The notes below the pieces were generated by a model. The model saw only the letters and a program-made list of their open reading frames with translations, was not told the origin of the DNA and did no database searches. A stretch of 64,000 nucleotides of DNA from Henriciella sp. (lineage in GTDB: Bacteria; Pseudomonadota; Alphaproteobacteria; Caulobacterales; Hyphomonadaceae). Below are positions 1 to 8,611 of the stretch, piece after piece (the stretch's first letter is position 1; every line of letters begins with the position of its first letter). The stretch covers positions 62,001 to 126,000 of the forward strand of contig NZ_JAPYPG010000004.1 of the NCBI RefSeq assembly GCF_029937755.1, read 5' to 3'. A program made the position numbers and the translations under genes.

Positions 1-1
1 T

Positions 2-1225
2 CTGACGCTGGCGCTGCCTTCACTGCAAGTGATTAAAAAGACTGGCGTCAAAAGCATGAAGGCGGAAGGCTTCGACGTATTTGCGCCTGACCTCCGCCGG
101 ATTGATGCGGATAAGGGGAAGAGCCTCAACATATCCTGGCTGGACCGGCGCTCGGCGCATGCGGTTGATTTTCCTGAACGGGAAGAACGTCCGGATTTCT
201 GGGAGTCCGGCGCACTGGCGGATGGCCGCCTGGTGCTGAAATTCCCCGATCAGTGGCGCATCTGCGAAGATTCCATGAAAGAATATGAAGCCCTTTCCGA
301 TGCGCATATGAGTGCGGCGCACCCGGATTATCTTCAATCCCTAGATCTGCATCTGCGCTTGAATGGCGATGCGCAAGCACTTGCGGCTTTTGCGGCGCGC
401 GCGCGGGGGGTTTCAACTAAAGCTGTTTCAGGCGCTATCGCGTCTCTGCATGAGGACGAGCTCTTAAAGGCGAGTGAAAGAGCGGGCCTTTTGCTGGCGC
501 CGGGGCGCGACGGATCTGTCATTGGTTTTGCGCCCCTGATCGGCGCCATCTGGCGTTTGCGGCAGGAAGGGGATGGATTCGACCTTATCTGTCACGACGA
601 TGCCCAGGCCTTTATTCACGGAGAGCCTGTCATTGCGCCGGACGGCGTTTTGCATCGATGGACCGAGGAGGGAGCGAGGCCCCTGACTGCTTCCGGCGGG
701 GATGCTGTCGTCGCCGTCCAGCCGGAATTTCGCAGTCGGACGACAAGCTCCCGCTGGCGCGGCAAAAGTGAACTTCTCGTACGCAGCGGGACAGGTCTTT
801 GTGTTTTTGATGTCACGACCGGCCGCAAGATGACATTTCTGGATGGCGGGCACGGCATGGGAAATTGGGGGTTTCGCGAGCTTGCCGGCGGGCCTGTCAT
901 CACATGGAGCCGTCTCTCCTTACGCAGTTGGGATCCGGTTTCCTATGCGCCGCTTGTGGAATTGCAGGACCCGGAGGATTGGGGGCCGGGTTATGAGGTA
1001 GTGAAAACTGCTGGCGATCGTCTTGCATTCTCACCGGGCCTTCATACGCACGATAACAGGATCATGCTGTGGGACGGTCGCCATAACCTGACAGTTTATG
1101 GCGGACACAGCACCGAGATCGGAGGTATCTGTATGCTGAAGCCGGGCGTCTTCCTCTCCAAGAGCGCGGACGCATGGCGCGGCGGAGAGCTGCATTTATG
1201 GTATTGTCAGAAGAACTTGGCTTGA
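2..1225 (+). pseudogene. WD40-like beta-propeller protein, 5' end outside window, 3' end cut by IS6 element
   Basis: The frame is open to the left edge, so the true start lies upstream. The visible part is about 400 residues without a signal peptide. The C-terminal part reads as a WD-type repeat: GHSTEI at the start, FLSKSAD in the middle and LHLW at the end. Directly after that Trp (codon ending near 1200) the sequence looks like the left end of the IS6-family element whose transposase starts at 1258, so the last seven residues (YCQKNLA) are probably IS-encoded. The gene is therefore likely a 3'-truncated remnant. Its partner proteins and role are not visible. A PQQ/other beta-propeller is an alternative to WD40. 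Confidence 0.55.
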
Positions 1226-2014
1226 GCCGGATATCCCGACGGCCCTACTCTCTGCGCATGACCAAACCTCCATTCCGCTACTTTAAGACGTCGCCTGAGA
1301 TCATCCGCCTCGCCGTCATGATGTATGTACGGTTCCCACTATCTCTTCGGAACGTCGAAGACCTTCTCCACGAGCGGGGGATCGAAGTCAGCCACGAGAC
1401 GGTCCGGTACTGGTGGAACCGGTTTGGTCCAATGTTCGCCGGCGAGATCAGGAAGCGCCGATCCCAGCAACTTCGCCAGATCACTCAATGGCGATGGCAT
1501 CTGGATGAGGTCTTCGTGAAGATCAACGGAAAGACGCATTATCTCTGGCGAGCTGTCGACCATGAAGGCGAAATTCTCGAGAGCTATGTCACCAAAACCC
1601 GAGATAAATCAGCGGCCTTGCGCTTCCTGAAGAAAGCGATGAAGCGATATGGGGCACCGAAGACTGTCGTGACAGATCGGCTCAGGTCGTATGGAGCTGC
1701 GATGAAAGAGATTGGAAATATCGACCGCCAGGAGGTCGGTCGCCATCTCAACAATCGAGCGGAGAATAGCCACTTGCCATTCCGACGACGAGAGCGGGGT
1801 ATGTCGCGTTTCAGGCGAATGTCGAATTTGCAGAAATTCGCTTCAACGCACGCCTCCTTCTACAACCATTTTAATCTCGACCGTCACCTCAACTCACGAT
1901 CCCGATTCAAACATAACCGTGACGTCGCCCTCCTAAAGTGGCGCCAGCTTCTCGCGGCCTGAGAGCGTTTGCCCACAGTTAGCAGAGACGAGTTTGCGTT
2001 TGTCTGACGACGCC
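1200..2014 (+). mobile_element. IS6-family insertion sequence, about 0.8 kb
   Basis: The element carries an intact IS6-type transposase (1258-1962). Candidate terminal inverted repeats are 1200-1216 (begins GGTATTGTCAGAAG) and 1998-2014 (ends CTGACGACGCC); by hand they match at 12 of 17 positions with mostly transition mismatches. The resulting length of about 815 bp fits the family. No 8-bp target duplication is visible (GCATTTAT before, GCCACGCA after), as expected after an IS6-mediated deletion or recombination. The right boundary is uncertain because similarity to the relic at 15893 continues about 90 bp past it. Confidence 0.6.
1258..1962 (+). CDS. IS6-family transposase
   Basis: A 234-residue DDE transposase of the length typical for IS6 family members. 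The N-terminal helix-turn-helix lies about residues 15-60 (RNVEDLLHERGIEVSHETVR, then YWWNRFGP). The catalytic triad is visible as D83 (WHLDEVFVKI), D140 (VVTDRLRSYG) and E169 (NNRAENSH). The C-terminus ends KWRQLLAA. The ATG at 1258 was chosen over an upstream in-frame start at 1174 because MTKPPFRYFK is the usual family N-terminus and the upstream codons overlap the interrupted gene. The frame is intact, so the protein may still be active. Confidence 0.93.
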   Translation: MTKPPFRYFKTSPEIIRLAVMMYVRFPLSLRNVEDLLHERGIEVSHETVRYWWNRFGPMFAGEIRKRRSQQLRQITQWRWHLDEVFVKINGKTHYLWRAVDHEGEILESYVTKTRDKSAALRFLKKAMKRYGAPKTVVTDRLRSYGAAMKEIGNIDRQEVGRHLNNRAENSHLPFRRRERGMSRFRRMSNLQKFASTHASFYNHFNLDRHLNSRSRFKHNRDVALLKWRQLLAA

Positions 2015-2100
2015 GCCACGCACCCCTGGATTTGAAGCCAGGTCTCGCAAAGCCCCGAAACGCCCGCCATTGGCGGGCTTTTTTTATGCCCGGCGGTCTC
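1981..2100 (+). repeat. IS6 tail repeat, copy A (with hairpin AGACRA/TYGTCT)
   Basis: Begins AGCAGAGACGAGTTTGCG and contains the hairpin AGACGA...TTGTCT (1987-2006). Similarity to 16052-16172 extends over about 115 bp through the terminator region; a third, shorter copy is at 25518-25545. The extension past the apparent IS end may mean the element is longer than thought, or that both copies derive from one ancestral flank. Confidence 0.7.
2062..2085 (+). terminator. Rho-independent terminator downstream of IS6 element
   Basis: GCCCGCC, loop ATT, GGCGGGC, then seven T. This is the strongest canonical terminator in the window and isolates the fucose receptor gene from upstream transcription. 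A decayed version of the same hairpin follows the IS6 relic at about 16136-16155. Confidence 0.85.
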
Positions 2101-2174
2101 CAGGTTCATCAAACCCCCGATGTCGCGCCATGGCTTCCAGCTAGTATTTTTGCGAGATATCAACGGGCTATCGC

Positions 2175-2210
2175 CCCTGTCATGGCCCTGCAGGCAAGGC
2201 CATGACAGGG
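2175..2210. repeat. Perfect 13-bp inverted repeat with 10-nt loop
   Basis: CCCTGTCATGGCC at 2175-2187 is matched exactly by its reverse complement at 2198-2210, with loop CTGCAGGCAA. No T-run follows on either strand, so it is not a standard terminator. The 1963-2349 intergenic stretch otherwise holds the IS tail, the terminator and a 12-bp palindrome. Confidence 0.7.
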
Positions 2211-2283
2211 AACTGCCGGTCCTTTGCCCCACGCCCCATTCTCATACCACCATCGCCTCTGCCCTTAGGTCACTCTATTCAAC

Positions 2284-2295
2284 TAGATTAATCTA
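2284..2295. promoter_or_regulatory. 12-bp palindrome upstream of fucose-module TonB receptor, candidate operator
   Basis: TAGATTAATCTA is a perfect palindrome 54 bp before the receptor start, in an AT-rich patch of an otherwise GC-rich region. Candidate binders are the TetR regulator (6565) or IclR regulator (7339) of the same module. The role is inferred from position and symmetry only. Confidence 0.4.
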
Positions 2296-2349
2296 ATTTA
2301 CCTTTCCTGAAATCCTGGTCGGAGAACCAGGACGATAAGGGAGGAATAA

Positions 2350-4947
2350 ATGAGACAGAGATCACCGAGGCTGGTGGCTGCAAGCCTGACTGTTCTTGCT
2401 GCTTTCAACGGCGCCGCCATGGCGCAGGAGGAGACCGATACCGGGGCGACAACTGCCGAGGATCAAGAAGAAGACAGCGTCCGCAAACTTGACGAGGTCA
2501 TGGTGACCTCAGTGAAGCGCGAGCAAAGTCTGCAGGATGTGCCTGTTGCCGTGACGGCTTTCACAGCCGACCTTCGCCAGGAACTTGCGCTGGACAGTCT
2601 TGGCGACTTCGCCCGCTTTACACCTGGCCTTGCATTTTCCGCTGGCGACGACCGCGTCTTCATTCGTGGTGTCGGCCGCCAAACGAACACGAACGGCTCC
2701 GATCCCGGTGTCGCGACCTATTCCGACGGTCTCTACGACGCATCGACACGTGCGGTTTCCAAAAGTGACTTCTTCGTAGAGCGCGTCGAAGTCCTGCGGG
2801 GGCCACAAGGGACACTCTATGGCCGCAACTCAATTGGCGGCGCGATCAATGTGATTTCCAAACGGCCGACCGATACGTTCACGAGCGAAGCGCGGGTGGA
2901 ACTGGCAAACTACGACACTGTCACGGCAGAAACCGCCATCTCCGGTCCGATCACCGACAGGGTGCGCGCCAAGCTCGGCCTGTCCTATGCCAATCAGGAT
3001 GAGGGATATTTCGAAAACGTCGCGGGTGGCCCGAACGAAGCAGGCGATCTGAAGACCTCCTATATCGAATTCCAGCTCGAAGCCGATCTGGCCGATAATT
3101 TTTCGGTCTGGATCAAGGCCGACACCACGGAAGGCGACTTTCTCAACCGGACAACGAATCTCGCCGGCCCTTACGATGTGTCCCCTTTCCCGACAGGCTA
3201 TCTCACGCCCGGTCCGGCGTTCGGCTATTCACAGGCCAATCTCTTCCTGGCGGGTGATGCCACATCCAATCCCGGCGAGAACGATATCCGCAAGTTCAAC
3301 GTCAATACGACGACGCACTCCACGCTGGACGATGATTTCGGGTTCTCGGCCATCGCGACGTGGAATCTGGAGAATGTCGATATCAAGTATCTTGGCGGAT
3401 ATCGGACCTATTTCTACAATTCCTTCCGGGACGACGACGATACCAATGTCCTTTCCTATTCCTTTCCTCTGGATCCGGCCAATCCGGCCGCGGGCGAGGT
3501 CTTCACCGGGGGACCCAACTGCGCATTCCTGCAAGTTGCAGTCGGGCCGATCTGTACGCCGGCAACCGTCTTTCCCCAGCGCACATTCGACTACACCGAA
3601 GACAAGGAGTTCTGGAGCCACGAGCTGACAGCCCAGTCCTCGGGCGATAGCGATCTCTGGTGGATCCTCGGGGCCTATCTCTATGAGGAGAACTTCCTTC
3701 AGGAGTCGCACTTCGGTAACGCCGCCCAGCCTGAAATCCTTGCCCCGGTCGGCGGCCCTGCCAATCCGAGCGGCGACTATGTGACGGCCATTTCGGACAT
3801 CAACACCAAGTCCTACGCCCTGTTCGCACAAGCCGACTACTCCATAACGGATACGCTGACTCTCACGGGCGGCCTTCGCTACTCGATGGACGAGAAGGAA
3901 GGGTCGGAATTTCTGAGGGTCATCGCCTATGGCGTTATTCCCGGCTTCACCCTGGGCGGCTCAGGCAATCTCACCCCGGCACTGGATTTGACCTCTTCAA
4001 CCGTATCGAATTCGGATGCGCCTGGTGTGGCCAGTCTGGTTACCATCGACCCCGTCACAGGCCTGGCCCAGCGGGACCTCTCCGGAGAATGGGATGCCGT
4101 ATCCGGCACTGCCGCCATTCAGTGGCAACCCGATGCGTCCAGCAACTACTTCCTTCGCTATAGCCGGGGCTACAAGTCAGGCGGCTTCAATGCCGGCGGG
4201 ATCAGCCAGTTTCCGCAAACCAATGAAGAGCTTCTCGATGCGATCGAGATCGGCGCCAAGAAGTCATTCAGCGAGACCTTCCAGCTGAATGCGACCGCCT
4301 ATCTATACGCCTATGATGGCTTGCAGGTCCCGCTCGATGTTCAGGAGAATGGCATCCAGCTCACCCGCTTCTTCAACCTGGAGGATTCGCGGGCGCAGGG
4401 GATTGAGCTTGAAGCGAACTGGACGCCGACCGACGCGCTGCGCGTCCTTGCGACCTATGCTTACAACGACTCCGAAGTGCGCGAGGCGTGCTGTTTTGTG
4501 GATGTCGCTGACCCGCTGGCACAGCAACCAGGCGCCCAGCCTTCCGGTCCGGCCTCGGGCGGAAACCAGCCACAGGATCTCAAGGGCGAGATGTTGCCGC
4601 GGACCATTCCCAACAAGTTTGGTCTCAACGTCAGCTATGACATCCCGCTGGGGGCGAATGGCGACGTGACGCTATCGGGAAACTATTCCTGGCTCGACGA
4701 GACCTATCACGGCGTCTTCAACCGCTCATACACGCAGACCCCGGCCTATGACCAGGTCGACCTTGTCGGCCTGTGGCGCAATCCCGATGACACCCTGCAG
4801 GTCCTGGCTTATGTGAAGAACGTCTTCGACGAGCAGGGTTTTGACGGGGCGACCGGCACGTTCCGGGTCCAGCCGGCCGGCGTCTCGCAGACCCTCTATC
4901 TGACGCCGCCCCGCACCTATGGCGTCCAGCTCCAGATGAAATTCTAG
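2350..4947 (+). CDS. TonB-dependent outer-membrane receptor, probably for fucose-containing glycans
   Basis: An 865-residue receptor with a signal peptide (cleavage likely after AMA in GAAMAQEE), a TonB-box-like DEVMVTS, an N-terminal plug (LRGPQGTLYGRNSIGG is the typical plug signature) and a beta-barrel ending in an aromatic residue (LQMKF). The start is an ATG preceded by a good ribosome site (GGGAGG at 2339). It imports large substrates across the outer membrane using TonB energy. It is followed after 8 bp by a sugar:cation symporter and sits in the L-fucose catabolic module, so fucosides or fucosylated oligosaccharides are the inferred substrate. Substrate specificity cannot be read from the sequence. 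Confidence 0.9.
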   Translation: MRQRSPRLVAASLTVLAAFNGAAMAQEETDTGATTAEDQEEDSVRKLDEVMVTSVKREQSLQDVPVAVTAFTADLRQELALDSLGDFARFTPGLAFSAGDDRVFIRGVGRQTNTNGSDPGVATYSDGLYDASTRAVSKSDFFVERVEVLRGPQGTLYGRNSIGGAINVISKRPTDTFTSEARVELANYDTVTAETAISGPITDRVRAKLGLSYANQDEGYFENVAGGPNEAGDLKTSYIEFQLEADLADNFSVWIKADTTEGDFLNRTTNLAGPYDVSPFPTGYLTPGPAFGYSQANLFLAGDATSNPGENDIRKFNVNTTTHSTLDDDFGFSAIATWNLENVDIKYLGGYRTYFYNSFRDDDDTNVLSYSFPLDPANPAAGEVFTGGPNCAFLQVAVGPICTPATVFPQRTFDYTEDKEFWSHELTAQSSGDSDLWWILGAYLYEENFLQESHFGNAAQPEILAPVGGPANPSGDYVTAISDINTKSYALFAQADYSITDTLTLTGGLRYSMDEKEGSEFLRVIAYGVIPGFTLGGSGNLTPALDLTSSTVSNSDAPGVASLVTIDPVTGLAQRDLSGEWDAVSGTAAIQWQPDASSNYFLRYSRGYKSGGFNAGGISQFPQTNEELLDAIEIGAKKSFSETFQLNATAYLYAYDGLQVPLDVQENGIQLTRFFNLEDSRAQGIELEANWTPTDALRVLATYAYNDSEVREACCFVDVADPLAQQPGAQPSGPASGGNQPQDLKGEMLPRTIPNKFGLNVSYDIPLGANGDVTLSGNYSWLDETYHGVFNRSYTQTPAYDQVDLVGLWRNPDDTLQVLAYVKNVFDEQGFDGATGTFRVQPAGVSQTLYLTPPRTYGVQLQMKF

Positions 4948-4955
4948 CTGTACGC

Positions 4956-6425
4956 ATGGAAACTACAGCCATCCGGAAAGCGGGCAAACTGCCCTGGAAG
5001 ACCAAGCTCGTGTACGGCCTCGGAACCGTCGCGTTCGGCATCAAGGACAACGGGTTCAATGTCCTCCTGATGATCTACTACAATCAGGTCGTCGGCTTGC
5101 CGGCGGCCTGGGTGGGTCTCGCCATCATGATCGCGATGGTGGCCGACGCTGTTCTCGACCCGGTCATCGGGCAGTGGTCGGACAGCTTTCGCAGCAAGTG
5201 GGGCCGCCGACACCCCTTCATGTATGCGTCTGTTGTTCCGGTCGGCTTTCTGTACTTTCTCCTCTGGTCGCCGCCGATCAACGCCTCGGACACTATCCTC
5301 TTTGCCTATCTTCTGGTCCTGACCAGCGGGACGCGCATTGCCCTCGGCGTTTATGAAATTCCATCGACGGCGCTGCTGGCCGAGTTCACCCAGGATTATC
5401 ACGAGCGGACCGAGCTTGTGGCGTATCGCTTTTTCTTTGGTGTGGTTGGCGGCATCCTGATGGGCGTCTTCGTCTTCAGCGCCATATTTGCTGACGATCC
5501 GACCGCGCCGGGCGGGCTTCTGGACCCATCAGGCTATCTGAAATACGCCGCCATTGCAGCGCCGCTCATGGCCATCTCCATACTTGTCTCCACGGCGGGT
5601 ACGCATGGCCGCATCTCAACACTTGTGGCCCCGCCACCCCCGCCGAAAGAGCCGCTCATCCAGACCGTGCGCAACATGCTTGCGACACTGTTTCACCGCA
5701 CCAATGCACCGCTTCTTCTGGGCAGTATTTTCGGCTCGATGTCGGGCGGACTGAGCGCGGCGCTCAGCATCTACATGCAGACCTATTTCTGGGAGCTGTC
5801 GTCGAGACAGATTGCCCTGCTCACATCGAGCGGCCTTCTCGGTGTGGTGCTGGCATTCGTGGTCGTCCTTCCCCTTTCGAAGCTGTTCGGCAAGAAATGG
5901 ACGACGCTGACACTCTATTTCATCACGATGCTGACGATCGTCGTGCCTGTCGGGCTACGGCTGATCGGCCTTTTTCCGACCAATGAGAGCCCAGCGCTTG
6001 TGCCTTTGCTATTTACGTTCACGACGGTGACCGTGATGGCCGTCATCGCCGCAGCGATCCTCACAGCCTCCATGGTTGCCGATGTGACCGACCAGATACA
6101 GCTCAAGACAGGCCGCCAATCGGAGGGACTGATCTTTTCTGCTACGACCTTCGTCAACAAGACGGTGTCCGGCATGGGCATCCTGGTCTCAGGCCTGCTG
6201 CTTACGCTGGTCGGCTTTCCCGAGGATGCTGAACCTGGCGCCGTCGACATTACGACAACCAATGAACTCGCCATTGTGTTCGCGCTCTCGATCGCGGGCT
6301 TTGTAACGATGGCGCTGTTCATTATGAGTTTCTATCCGGTCACCCGCGCGGACCACCAGCATGCGGTGGATGAGCTGGCGCGCCGGCGCGCCGAAGGACT
6401 TTCGCCACCGAAAGGAGCGCCATGA
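4956..6425 (+). CDS. GPH/MelB-type sugar:cation symporter (MFS superfamily)
   Basis: A 489-residue protein with about 12 hydrophobic segments. The N-terminus is typical of the glycoside-pentoside-hexuronide family: YGLGTVAFGIKDNG, then VADAVLDPVIGQWSD and KWGRRHPFM between the first helices. It lies 8 bp after the TonB receptor and is surely co-transcribed. The inferred role is uptake of L-fucose or a fucoside across the inner membrane with a proton or sodium. The family is known for disaccharide and pentoside substrates; the exact one here is inferred from context. Confidence 0.88.
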   Translation: METTAIRKAGKLPWKTKLVYGLGTVAFGIKDNGFNVLLMIYYNQVVGLPAAWVGLAIMIAMVADAVLDPVIGQWSDSFRSKWGRRHPFMYASVVPVGFLYFLLWSPPINASDTILFAYLLVLTSGTRIALGVYEIPSTALLAEFTQDYHERTELVAYRFFFGVVGGILMGVFVFSAIFADDPTAPGGLLDPSGYLKYAAIAAPLMAISILVSTAGTHGRISTLVAPPPPPKEPLIQTVRNMLATLFHRTNAPLLLGSIFGSMSGGLSAALSIYMQTYFWELSSRQIALLTSSGLLGVVLAFVVVLPLSKLFGKKWTTLTLYFITMLTIVVPVGLRLIGLFPTNESPALVPLLFTFTTVTVMAVIAAAILTASMVADVTDQIQLKTGRQSEGLIFSATTFVNKTVSGMGILVSGLLLTLVGFPEDAEPGAVDITTTNELAIVFALSIAGFVTMALFIMSFYPVTRADHQHAVDELARRRAEGLSPPKGAP

Positions 6426-6564
6426 TGTGGCCTGAAGGGCGAAATCCTGTTGAGGACCTGAGCAGAGCGTATCCGATGTCATTGGCCGTCATGGTAGATG
6501 CGCCCCATAATTCTTACCGGCACCCAAGCCGCAGACGCTTCGCCGCAATCTGACGAGACGAAAC

Positions 6565-7239
6565 ATGGCAAAGACACCGAAATCCGACACATCGCGAGGC
6601 AGCGAAGACGCATCAATGAAGCAACCGAAAATTCAATATCCGCGTCGAACAGAACGCCGCCGCCGAACACGCGCTGCGATCCTCAAGGCAGCGGGGCACC
6701 ATTTCCGCAAGGAGGGGTACGCCGCGACCACCATGCAGGCGATTGCCGACAGCGCCGACGTTCACGTCACCACACTCTTCATGCACTTCAAGACCAAGGC
6801 CGATCTGGCCCTGGCGCTGGTGCAGGACCGGACAGACGCGCTTCGCAAACGCGCTTTCGAGGCACGCGGATCGACCGGCTTCTTCGCGTTCTTCAGGCAA
6901 GAGGCCATTACCCGGGCAAAAACACTCGCTGAGGCAAAAAAACCCGAGACGACCTTCTGGAACGCTTTGCGAACCGACGCCGATCTGGCCTTTGCCTCAG
7001 CCAGCTCCAACACTGACCAGACGGACATTTTTGGCCGCTTCGTGGCCGAGGAATTCGGACTGGACCGCGAGGAGGACTACAGGCCGGATCTCGTTGCGCT
7101 TCTCCTGCTCGCCGCAACGGATCTTGCCTATCAAAAATGGATCAATTCGGACCGGCGGTCTGATCCAGTCAAAGAAATATCGGGCGCCCTTGATACGGCG
7201 GAACCTGCGGCAAGGCACATGCTCGGCCTCAAGAACTGA
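6565..7239 (+). CDS. TetR/AcrR-family transcriptional regulator
   Basis: A 224-residue protein. The N-terminal HTH runs about residues 35-80: RAAILKAAGHHF, EGYAATTMQAIADSADV, TLFMHFKTKADL. The first 30 residues are basic and Ser/Lys-rich, so ATG at residue 18 (MKQPKIQYPRRT) is an alternative start. The C-terminal ligand domain is not assignable. It follows the symporter by 140 bp in the same direction and may control the receptor-symporter pair. In this family ligand binding usually releases repression. Confidence 0.85.
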   Translation: MAKTPKSDTSRGSEDASMKQPKIQYPRRTERRRRTRAAILKAAGHHFRKEGYAATTMQAIADSADVHVTTLFMHFKTKADLALALVQDRTDALRKRAFEARGSTGFFAFFRQEAITRAKTLAEAKKPETTFWNALRTDADLAFASASSNTDQTDIFGRFVAEEFGLDREEDYRPDLVALLLLAATDLAYQKWINSDRRSDPVKEISGALDTAEPAARHMLGLKN

Positions 7240-7293
7240 GCCTCACGCTATGGATTTGTAGCTGCGCAGATATAATATGGATAGACACCACTC

Positions 7294-7308
7294 GTTCATA
7301 TACAAAAC
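7294..7308. promoter_or_regulatory. Candidate IclR-type operator before the IclR gene
   Basis: GTTCATATACAAAAC, a near-palindrome 31 bp upstream of the IclR start at 7339. The core TTCATATACAAA recurs exactly at 8514-8525 and with one change, inverted, at 8534-8545. IclR-family sites are commonly AT-rich palindromes of this size. Autoregulation is inferred. Confidence 0.5.
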
Positions 7309-7338
7309 AGAGACCCCGGATAGCAGGCGACGCACTCA

Positions 7339-8112
7339 ATGACTGACGCCCCCTATAAAGCGCCGGCCCTTGAAAAGGGCCTTGATATTCTGGAATGCCT
7401 TTCAAGTGTGCGCACGCCGTTATCCATTGCCGAGATTGCCCGAACCATCGAACGCTCACGCAATGAAATCTATCGTATGATCGTCGTGCTGGAGATGCGC
7501 GGCTATGTCGAGCGCACCGAGGACCCCGAAAAACTGCAACTTTCGAACCGTCTCTTTGAAGTCGGCATGCGATCTCCACCAAAACGGGATCTGCATGAAG
7601 CGGCCTTGCCCGAAATGTCCGCTCTCGCCGCCGAGATGATGCAATCGATCCAGTTGGCCGTGGTCAGTTCAGACCAGATTGTCGTGATTGCCAGAACTGA
7701 AAGCCCCGACGATGTTGGCTTTAGCGTCCGGCTCGGCCACAGACGGTCCATTCTCCATTCCGCCTCCGGGCTTGTCCTCTTTGCCTTTGCCGCGCACGCG
7801 CAGGAAAGCCGCATCCTCGAACATCTGAAGGCAGGCGGGGCCTCGCAGGCCGCGCTCGACACGCTGCAGGAGAACGCCGTGCGCATACGCGAAGCAGGCC
7901 ATGTCTGCATGCCCTCGCGTATGGTGGACGGGGTCACAGACATCGGCGCCCCGATTTTTGATTCCGCCAGCGAGTCGGCAGTCGCCAGCCTTACTGTCCC
8001 GTTCGTGGTCACGCGGCGAACCAGGATTTCGGTGAATGATGCGCCCGCGCTCATCGCTTCGGCGGCTGATCGCATCTCCGCCGCGCTCGGGCACGAGCCA
8101 CACACCGGCTAG
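7339..8112 (+). CDS. IclR-family regulator, likely of L-fucose catabolism
   Basis: A 257-residue protein of normal family length. The N-terminal winged HTH lies about residues 10-75 (ALEKGLDILECLSS, LSIAEIARTIERSRNEIYRM). The C-terminal effector domain is IclR-type (SVRLGHRRSILHSASGLVLF). It stands between the transport genes and the catabolic operon, and its 3' end overlaps the convergent mutarotase gene by the four bases CTAG. The presence of the same box before this gene and in the mutarotase/fucosidase promoter suggests that it regulates itself and the catabolic genes. Confidence 0.9.
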   Translation: MTDAPYKAPALEKGLDILECLSSVRTPLSIAEIARTIERSRNEIYRMIVVLEMRGYVERTEDPEKLQLSNRLFEVGMRSPPKRDLHEAALPEMSALAAEMMQSIQLAVVSSDQIVVIARTESPDDVGFSVRLGHRRSILHSASGLVLFAFAAHAQESRILEHLKAGGASQAALDTLQENAVRIREAGHVCMPSRMVDGVTDIGAPIFDSASESAVASLTVPFVVTRRTRISVNDAPALIASAADRISAALGHEPHTG

Positions 8113-8438
8113 GCGTGATGGAAAACCTCTTCCATCGGCACCCACCACTCTCCCGGCTCAGCTGACTCTAGCGGCTGCTGACACGGATCTGTGACAGCCC
8201 ACCATCTGCGCGTCTCAGGGTCCTCCGCCATCCGGGCCATATCGGCCTCGAAATCCGTGCCGTGATACTCATAAATGCCGACCAGTAAGTTCTCCGGTTC
8301 GCGCAAATAGATACTATAATTGCGAATACCGCATTCGGTGATCTGTTTCAGGATCGCCGGCCAGGCATTGGCATGCAGCTCCTTATATTCAGACATCTTT
8401 TCGGGCTTGAGCTTTATCATCCAGGCTTTGCGTTGCAT
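8109..8438 (-). CDS. L-rhamnose-mutarotase-family protein, probable L-fucose mutarotase
   Basis: A 109-residue protein of the RhaM/DUF718 family (usual length about 105). Visible features are the N-terminal WMIKLKPEKMSEYKELHA with the conserved His, NYSIYLREPENLLVGIYEY in the middle, and WWAVTDPCQQ. The ATG at 8438 has a clear ribosome site (GGGAGAG) and was preferred to in-frame upstream starts. The family interconverts alpha and beta anomers of 6-deoxyhexoses, which feeds the dehydrogenase encoded at 11372. It is transcribed divergently from the fucosidase operon. Confidence 0.88.
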   Translation of the reverse strand: MQRKAWMIKLKPEKMSEYKELHANAWPAILKQITECGIRNYSIYLREPENLLVGIYEYHGTDFEADMARMAEDPETRRWWAVTDPCQQPLESAEPGEWWVPMEEVFHHA

Positions 8439-8513
8439 GCGCTTTCTCTCCCTTATTATGCCTGCGGCCGGTTTCGAGCCGCTCGACAACCGCCGCTCAC
8501 CAATACAAACTTA

Positions 8514-8545
8514 TTCATATACAAACATCCTGCTTGCATATGAAA
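8514..8545. promoter_or_regulatory. Paired IclR-type boxes in the divergent mutarotase/fucosidase promoter
   Basis: Box 1 is TTCATATACAAA at 8514-8525. Box 2 is TTGCATATGAAA at 8534-8545, whose reverse complement TTTCATATGCAA matches box 1 with one change. The centres are about 20 bp apart, two helical turns, which suits cooperative binding of a dimeric or tetrameric IclR protein. The 12-base core of box 1 is also found before the IclR gene at 7294. Confidence 0.55.
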
Positions 8546-8611
8546 CACACTCATCGTACAACCTCGTGACTGATCGTCCAGATAAGGACGGCATCATGGG
8601 AGGAAATAAGG

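Noticed and set aside
2015-2060. tRNA-like 3' end before a terminator
   Set aside because: A short stem (CCTGG/CCAGG) is followed by a terminator, but no T-arm, anticodon arm or CCA end can be built.
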